Source: Mycoplasma phocoeninasale (GTDB lineage: Bacteria; Bacillota_I; Bacilli_A; Mycoplasmatales; Metamycoplasmataceae). Taken from it: 64,000 nucleotides of DNA. The stretch lies in NCBI RefSeq assembly GCF_012934885.1, contig NZ_CP051480.1, forward strand, positions 558,001 to 622,000, given 5' to 3'. Under the pieces are notes generated by a model, which was not told the origin of the DNA, did not search any database, and saw only the letters and a list, made by a program, of their open reading frames with translations. A program made the translations under genes and the position numbers. Positions 1 through 14,000 of the stretch are shown piece after piece (position 1 is the first letter of the stretch; each line of letters opens with the position of its first letter).

Positions 1-3000
1 GTAATTGTAAATTCAAGTTGTTCAATATCGATTTGTGGATATTTCGCTTTTATTAGTTTTTGAACTTCACTAATGGTTAATTCTTCAACTTTTAGTGTCT
101 CATTAATTTTAATGATTGTGTTAAGATTTTGCTTAGCTGAAATTTCAAAGCTCAGTTCACTAGTATTTGAATAATCAGCACTATCGTCAACTGCTTTAAT
201 AGTAATCTTATTACCATTGATGGTAATTTTTAGCTGCTCTCATTTTATGCTCTTGCCAGCATTTGCTTCATTTACAACTCGTTTGATTTCATCTTCAGTG
301 ACTTCGTTAACTTTGCCTAAGCCATTAACTTTAATTTCTTTTGTTAAATCAATTTTAGCAGCAACATTGAAGTTAACTTCACCAATATAGTCTTTACTAT
401 CATTTTTAGCTTTAACTAATATGTGACCATTTTGTTGATCAGTAATTGTAAATTCAAGTTGTTCAATATCGATTTGTGGATATTTCGCTTTTATTAGTTT
501 TTGAACTTCACTAATGGTTAATTCTTCAACTTTTAGTGTCTCATTAATTTTAATGATTGTGTTAAGATTTTGCTTAGCTGAAATTTCAAAGCTCAGTTCA
601 CTAGTATTTGAATAATCAGCACTATCGTCAACTGCTTTAATAGTAATCTTATTACCATTGATAGTAATTTTTAGCTGCTCTCATTTAATTTCTTTACCAG
701 CATTTGCTTCATTTACAACTCGTTTGATTTCATCTTCAGTGACTTCGTTAACTTTGCCTAAGCCATTAACTTTAATTTCTTTTGTTAAATCAATTTTAGC
801 AGCAACATTGAAGTTAACTTCACCAATATAGTCTTTACTATCATTTTTAGCTTTAACTAATATGTGACCATTTTGTTGATCAGTAATTGTAAATTCAAGT
901 TGTTCAATATCGATTTGTGGATATTTCGCTTTTATTAGTTTTTGAACTTCACTAATGGTTAATTCTTCAACTTTTAGTGTCTCATTAATTTTAATGATTG
1001 TGTTAAGATTTTGCTTAGCTGAAATTTCAAAGCTCAGTTCACTAGTATTTGAATAATCAGCACTATCGTCAACTGCTTTAATAGTAATCTTATTACCATT
1101 GATGGTAATTTTTAGCTGCTCTCATTTTATGCTCTTGCCAGCATTTGCTTCATTTACAACTCGTTTGATTTCATCTTCAGTGACTTCGTTAACTTTGCCT
1201 AAGCCATTAACTTTAATTTCTTTTGTTAAATCAATTTTAGCAGCAACATTGAAGTTAACTTCACCAATATAGTCTTTACTATCATTTTTAGCTTTAACTA
1301 ATATGTGACCATTTTGTTGATCAGTAATTGTAAATTCAAGTTGTTCAATATCGATTTGTGGATATTTCGCTTTTATTAGTTTTTGAACTTCACTAATGGT
1401 TAATTCTTCAACTTTTAGTGTCTCATTAATTTTAATGATTGTGTTAAGATTTTGCTTAGCTGAAATTTCAAAGCTCAGTTCACTAGTATTTGAATAATCA
1501 GCACTATCGTCAACTGCTTTAATAGTAATCTTATTACCATTGATAGTAATTTTTAGCTGCTCTCATTTTATGCTATTGCCAGCATTTGCTTCATTTACAA
1601 TCCGTTTGATTTCATCTTCAGTGACTTCGTTAACTTTGCCTAAGCCATTAACTTTAATTTCTTTTGTTAAATCAATTTTAGCAGCAACATTGAAGTTAAC
1701 TTCACCAATATAGTCTTTACTATCATTTTTAGCTTTAACTAATATGTGACCATTTTGTTGATCAGTAATTGTAAATTCAAGTTGATTAATATCGATTTGT
1801 GGATATTTCGCTTTTATTAGTTTTTGAACTTCACTAATGGTTAATTCTTCAACTTTTAGTGTCTCATTAATTTTAATGATTGTGTTAAGATTTTGCTTAG
1901 CTGAAATTTCAAAGCTCAGTTCACTAGTATTTGAATAATCAGCACTATCGTCAACTGCTTTAATAGTAATCTTATTACCATTGATGGTAATTTTTAGCTG
2001 CTCTCATTTTATGCTCTTGCCAGCATTTGCTTCATTTACAATCCGTTTGATTTCATCTTCAGTGACTTCGTTAACTTTGCCTAAGCCATTAACTTTAATT
2101 TCTTTTGTTAAATCAATTTTAGCAGTGACATTGAAGTTAACTTCACCAATATAGTCTTTACTATCATTTTTAGCTTTAACTAATATGTGACCATTTTGTT
2201 GATCAGCAATTGTAAATTCAAGTTGATTAATATCGATTTGTGGATATTTCGCTTTTATTAGTTTTTGAACTTCGCTAATGGTTAATTCTTCAACTTTTAG
2301 TGTCTCATTAATTTTAATGATTGTGTTAAGATTTTGCTTAGCTGAAATTTCAAAGCTCAGTTCACTAGTATTTGAATAATCAGCACTATCGTCAACTGCT
2401 TTAATAGTAATCTTATTACCATTGATAGTAATTTTTAGCTGCTCTCATTTTATGCTATTGCCAGCATTTGCTTCATTTACAATCCGTTTGATTTCATCTT
2501 CAGTGACTTCGTTAACTTTGCCTAAGCCATTAACTTTAATTTCTTTTGTTAAATCAATTTTAGCAGTGACATTGAAGTTAACTTCACCAATATAGTCTTT
2601 ACTATCATTTTTAGCTTTAACTAATATGTGACCATTTTGTTGATCAGTAATTGTAAATTCAAGTTGATTAATATCGATTTGTGGATATTTCGCTTTTATT
2701 AGTTTTTGAACTTCGCTAATGGTTAATTCTTCAACTTTTAGTGTCTCATTAATTTTAATGATTGTGTTAAGATTTTGCTTAGCTGAAATTTCAAAGCTCA
2801 GTTCACTAGTATTTGAATAATCAGCACTATCGTCAACTGCTTTAATAGTAATCTTATTACCATTGATAGTAATTTTTAGCTGCTCTCATTTTATGCTCTT
2901 GCCAGCATTTGCTTCATTTACAATCCGTTTGATTTCATCTTCAGTGACTTCGTTAACTTTGCCTAAGCCATTAACTTTAATTTCTTTTGTTAAATCAATT

Positions 3001-3450
3001 TTAGCAGCAACATTGAAGTTAACTTCACCAATATAGTCTTTACTATCATTTTTAGCTTTAACTAATATGTGACCATTTTGTTGATCAGTAATTGTAAATT
3101 CAAGTTGATTAATATCGATTTGTGGATATTTCGCTTTTATTAGTTTTTGAACTTCGCTAATGGTTAATTCTTCAACTTTTAGTGTCTCATTAATTTTAAT
3201 GATTGTGTTAAGATTTTGCTTAGCTGAAATTTCAAAGCTCAGTTCACTAGTATTTGAATAATCAGCACTATCGTCAACTGCTTTAATAGTAATCTTATTA
3301 CCATTGATAGTAATTTTTAGCTGCTCTCATTTTATGCTATTGCCAGCATTTGCTTCATTTACAATCCGTTTGATTTCATCTTCAGTGACTTCGTTAACTT
3401 TGCCTAAGCCATTAACTTTAATTTCTTTTGTTAAATCAATTTTAGCAACA
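1..3450 (-). repeat. 441-bp tandem repeat array, about 7.5 copies
   Basis: The marker GTAATTGTAAATTCAAG (one copy reads GCAATTG) recurs at 1, 442, 883, 1324, 1765, 2206, 2647 and 3088, exactly 441 bp apart. The period is 147 codons, so frame is preserved. Copies differ by only a few substitutions. Each contains two related sub-domains of about 73 residues. A more diverged half-copy covers about 3450-3700. The array continues past the left window edge. Confidence 0.95.
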
Positions 3451-5528
3451 ACATTGAAGCTAAGGTGAGTAGTATTTGAATAATCAGCACTGCCATCAAC
3501 TGCTTTAATAGTAATATTATTGCCATTGATGGTAATTTTTAGTTGCTCTCATTTAATTTTTTTATCAGCATTTGCTTCATTTACAACTCGTTTGATTTCT
3601 TCTTCATTGATTGCGTTAACTTTGCCTAAGCCATTAACTTTGATTTCTTTTGTTAAATTCTTTTTTAATGCGACTTTGAATTTTATTTCATTTTCATAAA
3701 TCTTCTTTGATTTATCAGAAATTATTATTTCAACATATTCATCATTTAAATTTGAAATATCAAAGTCTAGAACATCTCATCTTATCTTGCTATTTTTGTT
3801 TTTCTCTTTTATAATTTCAATAATTTTATCTCTATCTGTAGTATCAATATTTCCAATATTAATATCTAGTTCGAGATTAGCTATTGAACGCTCATTATCT
3901 TTTGTCAAAAATTTAGGAGGAATATTTTCTAAAAATTTTGCAATTAGTGAGTTATTATAAAAATTGTCGTATTTTTTTACATTATCAACATTTCATTTTG
4001 AAATATTTTGATTGAACGAACTAGCGCCCTCAAACATTGAACTCATATCTCCAACATTCTTTACGTTTCAAGTGCTAATATCTTGGTTAAATTTTTTTGC
4101 TCCACGAAACATTGAACTCATATCTTCAACATTTTTAACATTTCAACTGCTAATGTCTTGATTGAAATTATTTGCTCCTTCGAACATCGATGCCATATCC
4201 TCAACATTTTTAGTATCAATATCAGAAATTTTTTGGTTAAAGTTAGAGGCATTTTTAAACATTGCTGACAATTTTAAGACTTTGTCATTTTTTAATTTCA
4301 TTTCAGTATTTCGATTGTTAAATGATGAAGCACCCTCAAACATTGAACTCATATCTTCAACATTACTCATATCTATTGATGTAATTAATTGATTAAAAGC
4401 AGTTGCTCCCTTGAACATAGATGACATATTTTTAACTTTTGAAGTTTCATTTTTTCACATTAATGGTTTGGATCCATTATTAAATGATGAAGCACCCTCA
4501 AACATTGATGACATGTCCTCTACATTGCTAACAATCACATTTGACATGTCCTTGTCAAAATTAGTAGCATTTTTAAACATTTTTGACATATTTTTAACTT
4601 TGCTACTTCTTATTCAAGTAATTCTTCAATCTAATTCTCTTCCTCCGTTATCAAAGGAAGTTGCCCCCTCAAACATTGAACTCATATCCTCAACATTGGA
4701 AATCTTTAAATTAGAAACATCCTGATTAAAACTAGTCGCATTTTTGAACATTGATGAAATGTCTTTAATATTATCACTACAATTTCAAAGAAATTCCTCT
4801 CCTCCATTATTAAAAGAAGTGGCTCCCTCAAACATTGATGACATATTTTCTGCAGTTATTGCGTTAAGACTAGTAACAGTCTTATCAAAACTAATTGCAT
4901 CCTTGAACATTTTTGACATATTTATAACATGTCCCAAACTTATTTTTAAACGTTTATCCCCATTATTAAATGATGAAGCACCCTCAAACATTGACGACAT
5001 GTCAATAACCTCTCAAGCACGTAAATCTGATATATCTTGATTAAAATTAACGGCATTTTTGAACATTTTTGATGTTGTTTTCAAATATCCAGAATCTCAT
5101 TTTAGATCTGAACCACCATTATTAAATAGTGTAGCGTTCTCAAACATAGATGACATATCAGTAATTTTTCGAACATTTCAAATCGAGAGGTTTTGATTAA
5201 AGTTACTACAATCCTTAAAAGCATTTTTGAGTGAAGTTATTTCTTCTGGCAATTCCTTAGGAACTTCAGTAACGTTGTTAGCAAATTGTTCAATTTGAAC
5301 TTCACCATTTGCATTTGTGAAGTAACCAATCTGGGTGCATTTTGTTCCCTTATAGGTTGCTTTTTTCACCAAAAACTTTGAATCATATTCAAGAGGTTTT
5401 AAAAAACTTTTTTGATTAATTAAGCGTTTATTATTTTGATTATCAATTTTTGTTGACATTAACAAGAGTGGTAAATTTATAGTAGAAATTACTAAAAAGA
5501 TTTCTAGTAACTTTTTTTTATTTTTCAT
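1..5528 (-). CDS. DUF285/BspA-like surface protein with 441-bp tandem repeats (3' end outside window)
   Basis: The reading frame is open from an ATG at 5528 to the window edge if UGA is Trp; the C-terminus is not visible. Residues 1-25 are a basic, hydrophobic signal peptide without a lipobox Cys. A conserved N-terminal block follows (YKGTKCTQIGYF, then NAFKDCSNFNQNLS). About twelve DUF285 units follow to roughly residue 525, with the signature [12 protein letters not shown]. The rest is an array of about 147-aa repeats containing AKYPQID and KAKNDSKDYIGE. A purine-rich AAAGGA lies upstream of the ATG. By homology to the complete paralogue at 39189-41858 it should end in a membrane helix. DUF285 is a mollicute LRR-like repeat of unknown ligand; a role as surface adhesin or antigen is inference. 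It is third in a minus-strand tandem of paralogues. Confidence 0.88.
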
Positions 5529-5892
5529 TTTATTTAATTCCTTTGTAATACGTTTTGTTTATCTTTTCTTTCTTTAATAGATTATCAAACAAGTAATTAA
5601 ATAAAAATTTAAGCCATACTACTAAATGTTATGACATTTTTATTATATATCAATATATAATTAAATTTGTAAATAAATTCACTGAATTTTGATTTTTACA
5701 ATTATTTTATTCTTCTCCTTTAAAATTTGTTATGTTAAAAAAATACAAATTCTTAAGAAATAAACAATATTTTAATTTAAAAACTGAAATTAAGGTATAA
5801 CGAATCATTTTCTGAAAAACTTAGAAATTTACTAGCAAATTAATATATTAACCTAACATATGAACATAAATAGTTTATAAAAAAAGCAGAAA
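5529..5892. other. AT-rich spacer between two minus-strand giant genes
   Basis: This 364-bp spacer has no credible ORF. It holds part of the terminator of the upstream gene at its right edge and presumably the promoter of the gene starting at 5528. I see no other structure. Confidence 0.5.
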
Positions 5893-5904
5893 TTAATTCT
5901 GCTT
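5877..5904 (-). terminator. Intrinsic terminator overlapping a stop codon
   Basis: On the minus strand an 8-bp stem, AAGCAGAA pairing with TTCTGCTT around a 5-nt loop, is followed by a run of U. The stop codon of the gene ending at 5893 lies inside the hairpin. Confidence 0.7.
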
Positions 5905-8900
5905 GTTATAACCTTTTTTCGTTTTTTTAATTATTAATATTAATATGATTAGCAAAGTTATAGATAATATGACTGCAATTATCACTTTTCAAATTATGCT
6001 ATTATTTTTCTTATTTGGTATTAAATTGTCCATTTCATAATTTAATGAAATTTTTCCGTGATAATTATCATCATTATTAAAATCTAATACAATTCTATTA
6101 TTGTGTTTTTCTAGAGATATATCAAATTCAATATTTTTCATTCCCGACTTATGAAAAATTTCTTCAATTAGCAACTTAAATCCTTTTTCATTAACTTGTT
6201 CTGCTTTAACTTTTTTTAGTTCCAAAAGTATATTTTTTTCATCGATCATTTTAGCGATATTGATCTTCTCAGTGATATTAAATTGCAGTTCACCTTGATA
6301 GTCAGGATGCGAATCCTTAGCTTTAATGATTACTTTATTTCCAATGATTTCAATGGCAAAGTGAGTAAAATCAATCTTAGGAAACCTTTCTTTAATAACT
6401 TTCTTAATTTCTTCAAGATTTATTTTTGCTACTTTATTGAATTCTCGGCTAGTAATTAGCTCAGATATCTGTTTTTTGACGGCGATAGCAACTTCTATTT
6501 CACCTTGATAGTCAGGATGAGAATCTTTAGCTTTAATAATAACTTTATTTCCACTAATAACTAAATCAAGATGATTAAAGTCAACAGTTGGGTGTTTTAC
6601 TAAAATAACTTTTTTAATGCTACTTTCATCAAGATTATTAACTTTATCAAAACTTTCATTAGTAATTAGCTCAGAGATTTGCTTTTTAACCTCAATGCTA
6701 ATTTCTTTTTGACCTTGATAGTCAGGATGCGAATCCTTAGCTTTAATGATGACTTTATTTCCTATGATTTCAATGTTAAGGTGAGCAAAATCAATCTTAG
6801 GATATTTTTCTCTAATAACTTTCTTAATTTCTTCAACTTCTATTTTTGCTACTTTATTGAAATTTGAATCAGTAATTAACTTAGAAACATCTAACTTCTC
6901 TTCGACACTAAATCGCAGCTCGCCCTGATAGTCAGGATGGGAATCTTTAGCTTTAATGATGACTTTATTTCCTCTGATTTCAATGTCAAGGTGAGCAAAA
7001 TCAATCTCAGGGTACTTTTCTCTAATAACTTTCTTAATTTCTTCAACTTCTATTTTTGCTACTTTATTGAATTCTCGGCTAGTAATTAGCTCAGATATCT
7101 GTTTTTTGACGGCGATAGCAACTTCTATTTCACCTTGATAGTCAGGATGAGAATCTTTAGCTTTAATAATAACTTTATTTCCACTAATAACTAAATCAAG
7201 ATGATTAAAGTCAACAGTTGGGTGTTTTACTAAAATAACTTTTTTAATGCTACTTTCATCAAGATTATTAACTTTATCAAAACTTTCATTAGTAATTAGC
7301 TCAGAGATTTGCTTTTTAACCTCAATGCTAATTTCTTTTTGACCTTGATAGTCAGGATGCGAATCCTTAGCTTTAATGATGACTTTATTTCCTATGATTT
7401 CAATGTTAAGGTGAGCAAAATCAATCTTAGGATATTTTTCTCTAATAACTTTCTTAATTTCTTCAACTTCTATTTTTGCTACTTTATTGAAATTTGAATC
7501 AGTAATTAACTTAGAAACATCTAACTTTTCTTCGACACTAAATCGCAGCTCGCCCTGATAGTCAGGATGGGAATCTTTAGCTTTAATGATGACTTTATTT
7601 CCTCTGATTTCAATGTCAAGGTGAGCAAAATCAATCTCAGGGTACTTTTCTCTAATAACTTTCTTAATTTCTTCAACTTCTATTTTTGCTACTTTATTGA
7701 ATTCTCGGCTAGTAATTAGCTCAGATATCTGTTTTTTGACGGCGATAGCAACTTCTATTTCACCTTGATAGTCAGGATGAGAATCTTTAGCTTTAATAAT
7801 AACTTTATTTCCACTAATAACTAAATCAAGATGATTAAAGTCAACAGTTGGGTGTTTTACTAAAATAACTTTTTTAATGCTACTTTCATCAAGATTATTA
7901 ACTTTATCAAAACTTTCATTAGTAATTAGCTCAGAGATTTGCTTTTTAACCTCAATGCTAATTTCTTTTTGACCTTGATAGTCAGGATGCGAATCCTTAG
8001 CTTTAATGATGACTTTATTTCCTATGATTTCAATGTTAAGGTGAGCAAAATCAATCTTAGGATATTTTTCTCTAATAACTTTCTTAATTTCTTCAACTTC
8101 TATTTTTGCTACTTTATTGAAATTTGAATCAGTAATTAACTTAGAAACATCTAACTTTTCTTCGACACTAAATCGCAGCTCGCCCTGATAGTCAGGATGG
8201 GAATCTTTAGCTTTAATGATGACTTTATTTCCTCTGATTTCAATGTCAAGGTGAGCAAAATCAATCTCAGGGTACTTTTCTCTAATAACTTTCTTAATTT
8301 CTTCAACTTCTATTTTTGCTACTTTATTGAATTCTCGGCTAGTAATTAGCTCAGATATCTGTTTTTTGACGGCGATAGCAACTTCTATTTCACCTTGATA
8401 GTCAGGATGCGAATCCTTAGCTTTAATGATCACTTTATTTCCTATGATTTCAATGTTAAGGTGAGCAAAATCAATCTTAGGATATTTTTCTCTAATAACT
8501 TTCTTAATTTCTTCAACTTCTATTTTTGCTACTTTATTGAAATTTGAATCAGTAATTAACTTAGAAACATCTAACTTTTCTTCGACACTAAATCGCAGCT
8601 CGCCCTGATAGTCAGGATGGGAATCTTTAGCTTTAATGATGACTTTATTTCCTCTGATTTCAATGTCAAGGTGAGCAAAATCAATCTCAGGGTACTTTTC
8701 TCTAATAACTTTCTTAATTTCTTCAACTTCTATTTTTGCTACTTTATTGAATTTTGGACTAGTAATTAGCTCAGATATCTGTTTTTTGACGGCAATAGCA
8801 ACTTCTATTTCACCTTGATAGTCAGGATGAGAATCTTTAGCTTTAATAATAACTTTATTTCCACTAATAACTAAATCAAGATGATTAAAGTCAACAGTTG

Positions 8901-10977
8901 GGTGTTTTATTTTAAGAACTCTTTTAATATTTGCTTCATCAAGATTATTGACTTTATCAAAGCTTGAACTAGTAATTAGCTCAGAGATTTGCTTTTTAAC
9001 CTCAATGCTAATTTCTTTTTGACCTTGATAGTCAGGATGCGAATCCTTAGCTTTAATGATGACTTTATTTTCTTTAATTTCAATGTCAAAGTGAGCAAAA
9101 TCAATCTTATGATATTTTTCTCTAATAACTTTCTTAATTTCTTCAACTTCTATTTTTGCTACTTTATTGAAATTTGAATCAGTAATTAGCTCAGATAAAT
9201 GTTTTTTAATTTCATATTTTATATCCAACACACTATCTTCATAATTTTCATTGCCATTAAAGTTCAAAATAATCTTTTTATTATTTGTTTGATGCTCATA
9301 TTGATAGTTGATTTTATCAACATTTAATTGATTTAAAATAAAATCATTTGTAATTTTTTCAAGATTTTTTATCTCAATATTTGTTAATTTTCCCAAATTA
9401 ATATCTTTGATTTTTTCGTTTATGTTTTCTTTAAATTCAATTTTTACAATGGATTCTCCAGTATATTTTCACATACCTTTAGTTGAAGGCTTAATAGAAA
9501 TAAAGACATTTTTGTTTTCGTTTATACTTTTAATTTCAATAATAAGATCATTTCAATCAATGCCTTGATTCTTTTCTAGAATAATTTCTTTAACTTTTTC
9601 GTAAAAATTATTATTAAATGTTAATGTTCTGTTTATTTTTTTGTCAAATATGGTGTTAGCAATAGCACTATTTATATCTTTTATTAAATTTTGAGGAAAT
9701 CTTTCGAATGCTAGAGGACATTCGGCACAAAAATTGTCATGGAATTTAACATTATTTACTTTTCAATTTGAAATATCCTTATCGAACATTTTTGCGTTTT
9801 TAAACATCTTCGTCATATTTTCAACTTTCGATGTGTTTCAATCCTTTATGTACCTATCAAAAACCAAGGCTCCCTCAAACATTGATGACATATCACAAAT
9901 ATTATTTTCTCTGTTTAGCCATTCATTTAATTCTCTTCATTGGTTATTAAATTCCTTCGCATTTTTAAACATCGATGACATATTTTTAACATTAGATATA
10001 TCTCATTTTGATATATCTCGATTAAATTTATCTGCCCCTTCAAACATTGATGACATGTCAACAACATTTTTGAATGTAGGTCCTATTTTGTCAAGATCTC
10101 CATCTTCCCAAGTCTTACCACTATCAAACATTTTTGCATTCTTAAACATTGATGACATGTTTGTAACATTTAAAAAATTTCATTTATTTATGGTTATATT
10201 AAATTCCAAAGCGCCTTCAAACATTGATGACATATTTATTACTCTAGATACATTTCACGAAGAAATATCTGAGTTAAAAGAAATGGCATTTTTAAACATT
10301 GATGCCATGTCAATAACTCCTGATACATCTCAATAATATAGACTTCGATTAAAACTTTTTGCATTTTCAAACATTGATGCCATATTTCTAACATTTCCTG
10401 TTTTTCATCACCTAATATCATTATCGTTAAATAATGTTGCTCCTTCAAACATTGATGACATATCAGTAACTTTTGATACATCTCAATAGTACAGGCTTTG
10501 ATTAAATTTTCTGGCATTTTTAAACATTGAAGACATGTTTGTTACCTTCGACACATCTCAATAAGAAATATTCTGATTGAAATTGTAGCAATTTTCAAAT
10601 GCATTTTCCATTGATATTTCAAAGTCACTTTTTATTTGTATATTTCTTGTATTAAAATTTTCTGAAACGTCTTCTAAGTTTTCCTTAAATGGCTCAATGA
10701 CAACAAGAGGTTTTCTTCCTGAATGAATAAAAATCATATAACCAATTTTTTTGCATGTCGTTCCAATGTATTCAGCTGGCACCCTTTCCTTTAATCTATA
10801 ACCTAATTTTTCATATTTTTCTCTAATAAAATTGATATTTTTTTTAGCCATGTGACCATAACTATTAATATTGCTAACTCTAATAAATGGCTTTGGATGA
10901 ATTTTTGCAGCAACCGGAATAATTGGGATTGAAACGATTAAAAGTGCTGCCAATGATTTAATTAATTTTTTTTGCAT
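5893..10977 (-). CDS. DUF285/BspA-like surface protein with 14 tandem 70-aa repeats and C-terminal anchor
   Basis: About 1694 aa with UGA as Trp. The start at 10977 (MQKKLIKSL) is preferred over an upstream in-frame ATG at 11016 because AAAGGA sits 6 nt before it. Residues 1-25 are a Sec signal peptide. A conserved block (YIGTTCKKIGYM, then AFENCYNFNQNIS) leads into about ten DUF285 units, many with the pattern WDVSKVTDMSSMF, to about residue 430. After a linker, a 70-aa domain is repeated about 14 times, each ending in SHPDYQGE or a variant. The C-terminus is one hydrophobic helix (AVILSITLLIILILII) followed by KKTKKGYNKQN, a typical stop-transfer end. The protein is therefore probably exported and anchored at both ends or at the C-terminus. 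Its ligand is unknown. It lies 109 bp after the larger paralogue at 11087-17722. Confidence 0.9.
6250..9210 (-). repeat. 210-bp tandem repeat array, 14 copies
   Basis: The marker GTCAGGATG (reverse of the HPDYQG codons) occurs every 210 bp from 6301 to 9031, giving 14 units. Unit types alternate (FNKVAKIEVEEIKKVIREKY versus FDKVNNLDE types). A higher-order 630-bp block recurs almost unchanged beginning near 6721, 7351 and 7981, so recent multi-unit duplication or gene conversion is likely. Confidence 0.95.
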
Positions 10978-11086
10978 TTTTTCCTTTACTCTAAATATTT
11001 TTTTATAGCATTTCATAGTTATAAATTAGTCAGAAAAGAGAATTAAAATAAAATTTAAAATACCTTGAATTTATATATGAAATAAA

Positions 11087-14000
11087 CTATTTATTTTGCC
11101 GATTTTTAATTTTTAGTTTCTTTCTATTTTTCACTAATACTATTAGAGTTATAAATAAGATCAAAGAAATTGCTACTGTTATAATTATTCACTTAACAAT
11201 TCTCTTATTTTTAATAGTGATTGAATTATTAAATTCATAGTTGAATAGAAGTTTTCCGTAGTAGTTATTATCATTGTCAAAGTCAACAAAAACTTTGCTA
11301 TTTTTTTTATCAATATGTAATTTAAATTCAATATCAATAATATTTAACTTATAAAAAATGTCCCTAATTAATATTTTTATTTTTTCTTCATTAATTTCTT
11401 TATGACCAACTTTGTCTAATTTAAGATTCATATCTACATTTTTGGTGATTTGGGTAATATGTTTTTTAGCTTCGATAGCAACTTCTATCTCGCCTTGATA
11501 GTCAGGATGTGAATCCTTAGCTTTAATGATCACTTTATTGCCGCTAATCACTAATTCAAGATGTTCAAAATCAAGAGTTGGATGTTTTATTTTAAGAACT
11601 CTTTTAATATTTGCTTCATCAAGATTATTGACTTTATCAAAGCTTGAACTAGTAATTAGCTCAGAGATTTGCTTTTTAACCTCAATGCTAATTTCTTTTT
11701 GACCTTGATAGTCAGGATGTGAATTCTTAGCTTTAATGATCACTTTATTGCCACTAATCACTAATTCAAGATGTTCAAAATCAAGAGTTGGATGTTTTAT
11801 TTTAAGAACTCTTTTAATATTTGCTTCATCAAGATTATTGACTTTATCAAAGCTTGAACTAGTAATTAGCTCAGAGACTTGCTTTTTAACCTCAATGCTA
11901 ATTTCTTTTTTTCCTTGATAGTCAGGATGTGAATCTCTAGCTTTAATGATCACTTTATTTCCTGAAATTTCAATATCAAGGTGAGCAAAATCAATCTCAG
12001 AATACTTTTCTCTAATAACTCTCTTAATTTCTTCAACATCTATTTTTGCTACTTTATTGAATTTTGAACTAGTAATTAGCTCAGATAATGGTCTTTTAGC
12101 CGCGATTGCAATTTCTTTTTGACCTTGATAGTCAGGATGTGAATTCTTAGCTTTAATGATGACTTTATTGCCACTAATCACTAATTCAAGATGTTCAAAA
12201 TCAAGAGTTGGATGTTTTATTTTAAGAACTCTTTTAATATTTGCTTCATCAAGATTATTGACTTTATCAAAGCTTGAACTAGTAATTAGCTCAGAGATTT
12301 GCTTTTTAACCTCAATGCTAATTTCTTTTTGTCCTTGATAGTCAGGATGTGAATCTCTAGCTTTAATGATCACTTTATTTCCTGAAATTTCAATATCAAG
12401 GTGAGCAAAATCAATCTCAGAATACTTTTCTCTAATAACTCTCTTAATTTCTTCAACATCTATTTTTGCTACTTTATTGAATTTTGAACTAGTAATTAGC
12501 TCAGATAATGGTCTTTTAGCCGCGATTGCAATTTCTTTTTGACCTTGATAGTCAGGATGTGAATTCTTAGCTTTAATGATGACTTTATTGCCACTAATCA
12601 CTAATTCAAGATGTTCAAAATCAAGAGTTGGATGTTTTATTTTAAGAACTCTTTTAATATTTGCTTCATCAAGATTATTGACTTTATCAAAGCTTGAACT
12701 AGTAATTAGCTCAGAGATTTGCTTTTTAACCTCAATGCTAATTTCTTTTTGTCCTTGATAGTCAGGATGTGAATCTCTAGCTTTAATGATCACTTTATTT
12801 CCTGAAATTTCAATATCAAGGTGAGCAAAATCAATCTCAGAATACTTTTCTCTAATAACTCTCTTAATTTCTTCAACATCTATTTTTGCTACTTTATTGA
12901 ATTTTGAACTAGTAATTAGCTCAGATAATGGTCTTTTAGCCGCGATTGCAATTTCTTTTTGACCTTGATAGTCAGGATGTGAATTCTTAGCTTTAATGAT
13001 GACTTTATTGCCACTAATCACTAATTCAAGATGTTCAAAATCAAGAGTTGGATGTTTTATTTTAAGAACTCTTTTAATATTTGCTTCATCAAGATTATTG
13101 ACTTTGTCAAAGCTTGAACTAGTAATTAGCTCAGAGACTTGCTTTTTAACCTCAATGCTAATTTCTTTTTGTCCTTGATAGTCAGGATGTGAATTCTTAG
13201 CTTTAATGATGACTTTATTGCCACTAATCACTAATTCAAGATGTTCAAAATCAAGAGTTGGATGTTTTATTTTAAGAACTCTTTTAATATTTGCTTCATC
13301 AAGATTATTGACTTTATCAAAGCTTGAACTAGTAATTAGCTCAGAGACTTGCTTTTTAACCTCAATGCTAATTTCTTTTTGTCCTTGATAGTCAGGATGT
13401 GAATCTCTAGCTTTAATGATCACTTTATTTCCTGAAATTTCAATATCAAGGTGAGCAAAATCAATCTCAGAATACTTTTCTCTAATAACTCTCTTAATTT
13501 CTTCAACATCTATTTTTGCTACTTTATTGAATTTTGGACTAGTAATTAACTCAGATAATGGTCTTTTAGCCGCGATTGCAATTTCTTTTTGTCCTTGATA
13601 GTCAGGATGTGAATTCTTAGCTTTAATGATGACTTTATTGCCACTAATCACTAATTCAAGATGTTCAAAATCAAGAGTTGGATGTTTTGTTTTAAGAACT
13701 CTTTTAATATTTGCTTCATCAAGATTATTGACTTTATCAAAGCTTGAACTAGTAATTAGCTCAGAGACTTGCTTTTTAACCTCAATGCTAATTTCTTTTT
13801 GTCCTTGATAGTCAGGATGTGAATCTCTAGCTTTAATGATCACTTTATTTCCTGAAATTTCAATATCAAGGTGAGCAAAATCAATCTCAGAATACTTTTC
13901 TCTAATAACTCTCTTAATTTCTTCAACATCTATTTTTGCTACTTTATTGAATTTTGGACTAGTAATTAACTCAGATAATGGTCTTTTAGCCGCGATTGCA

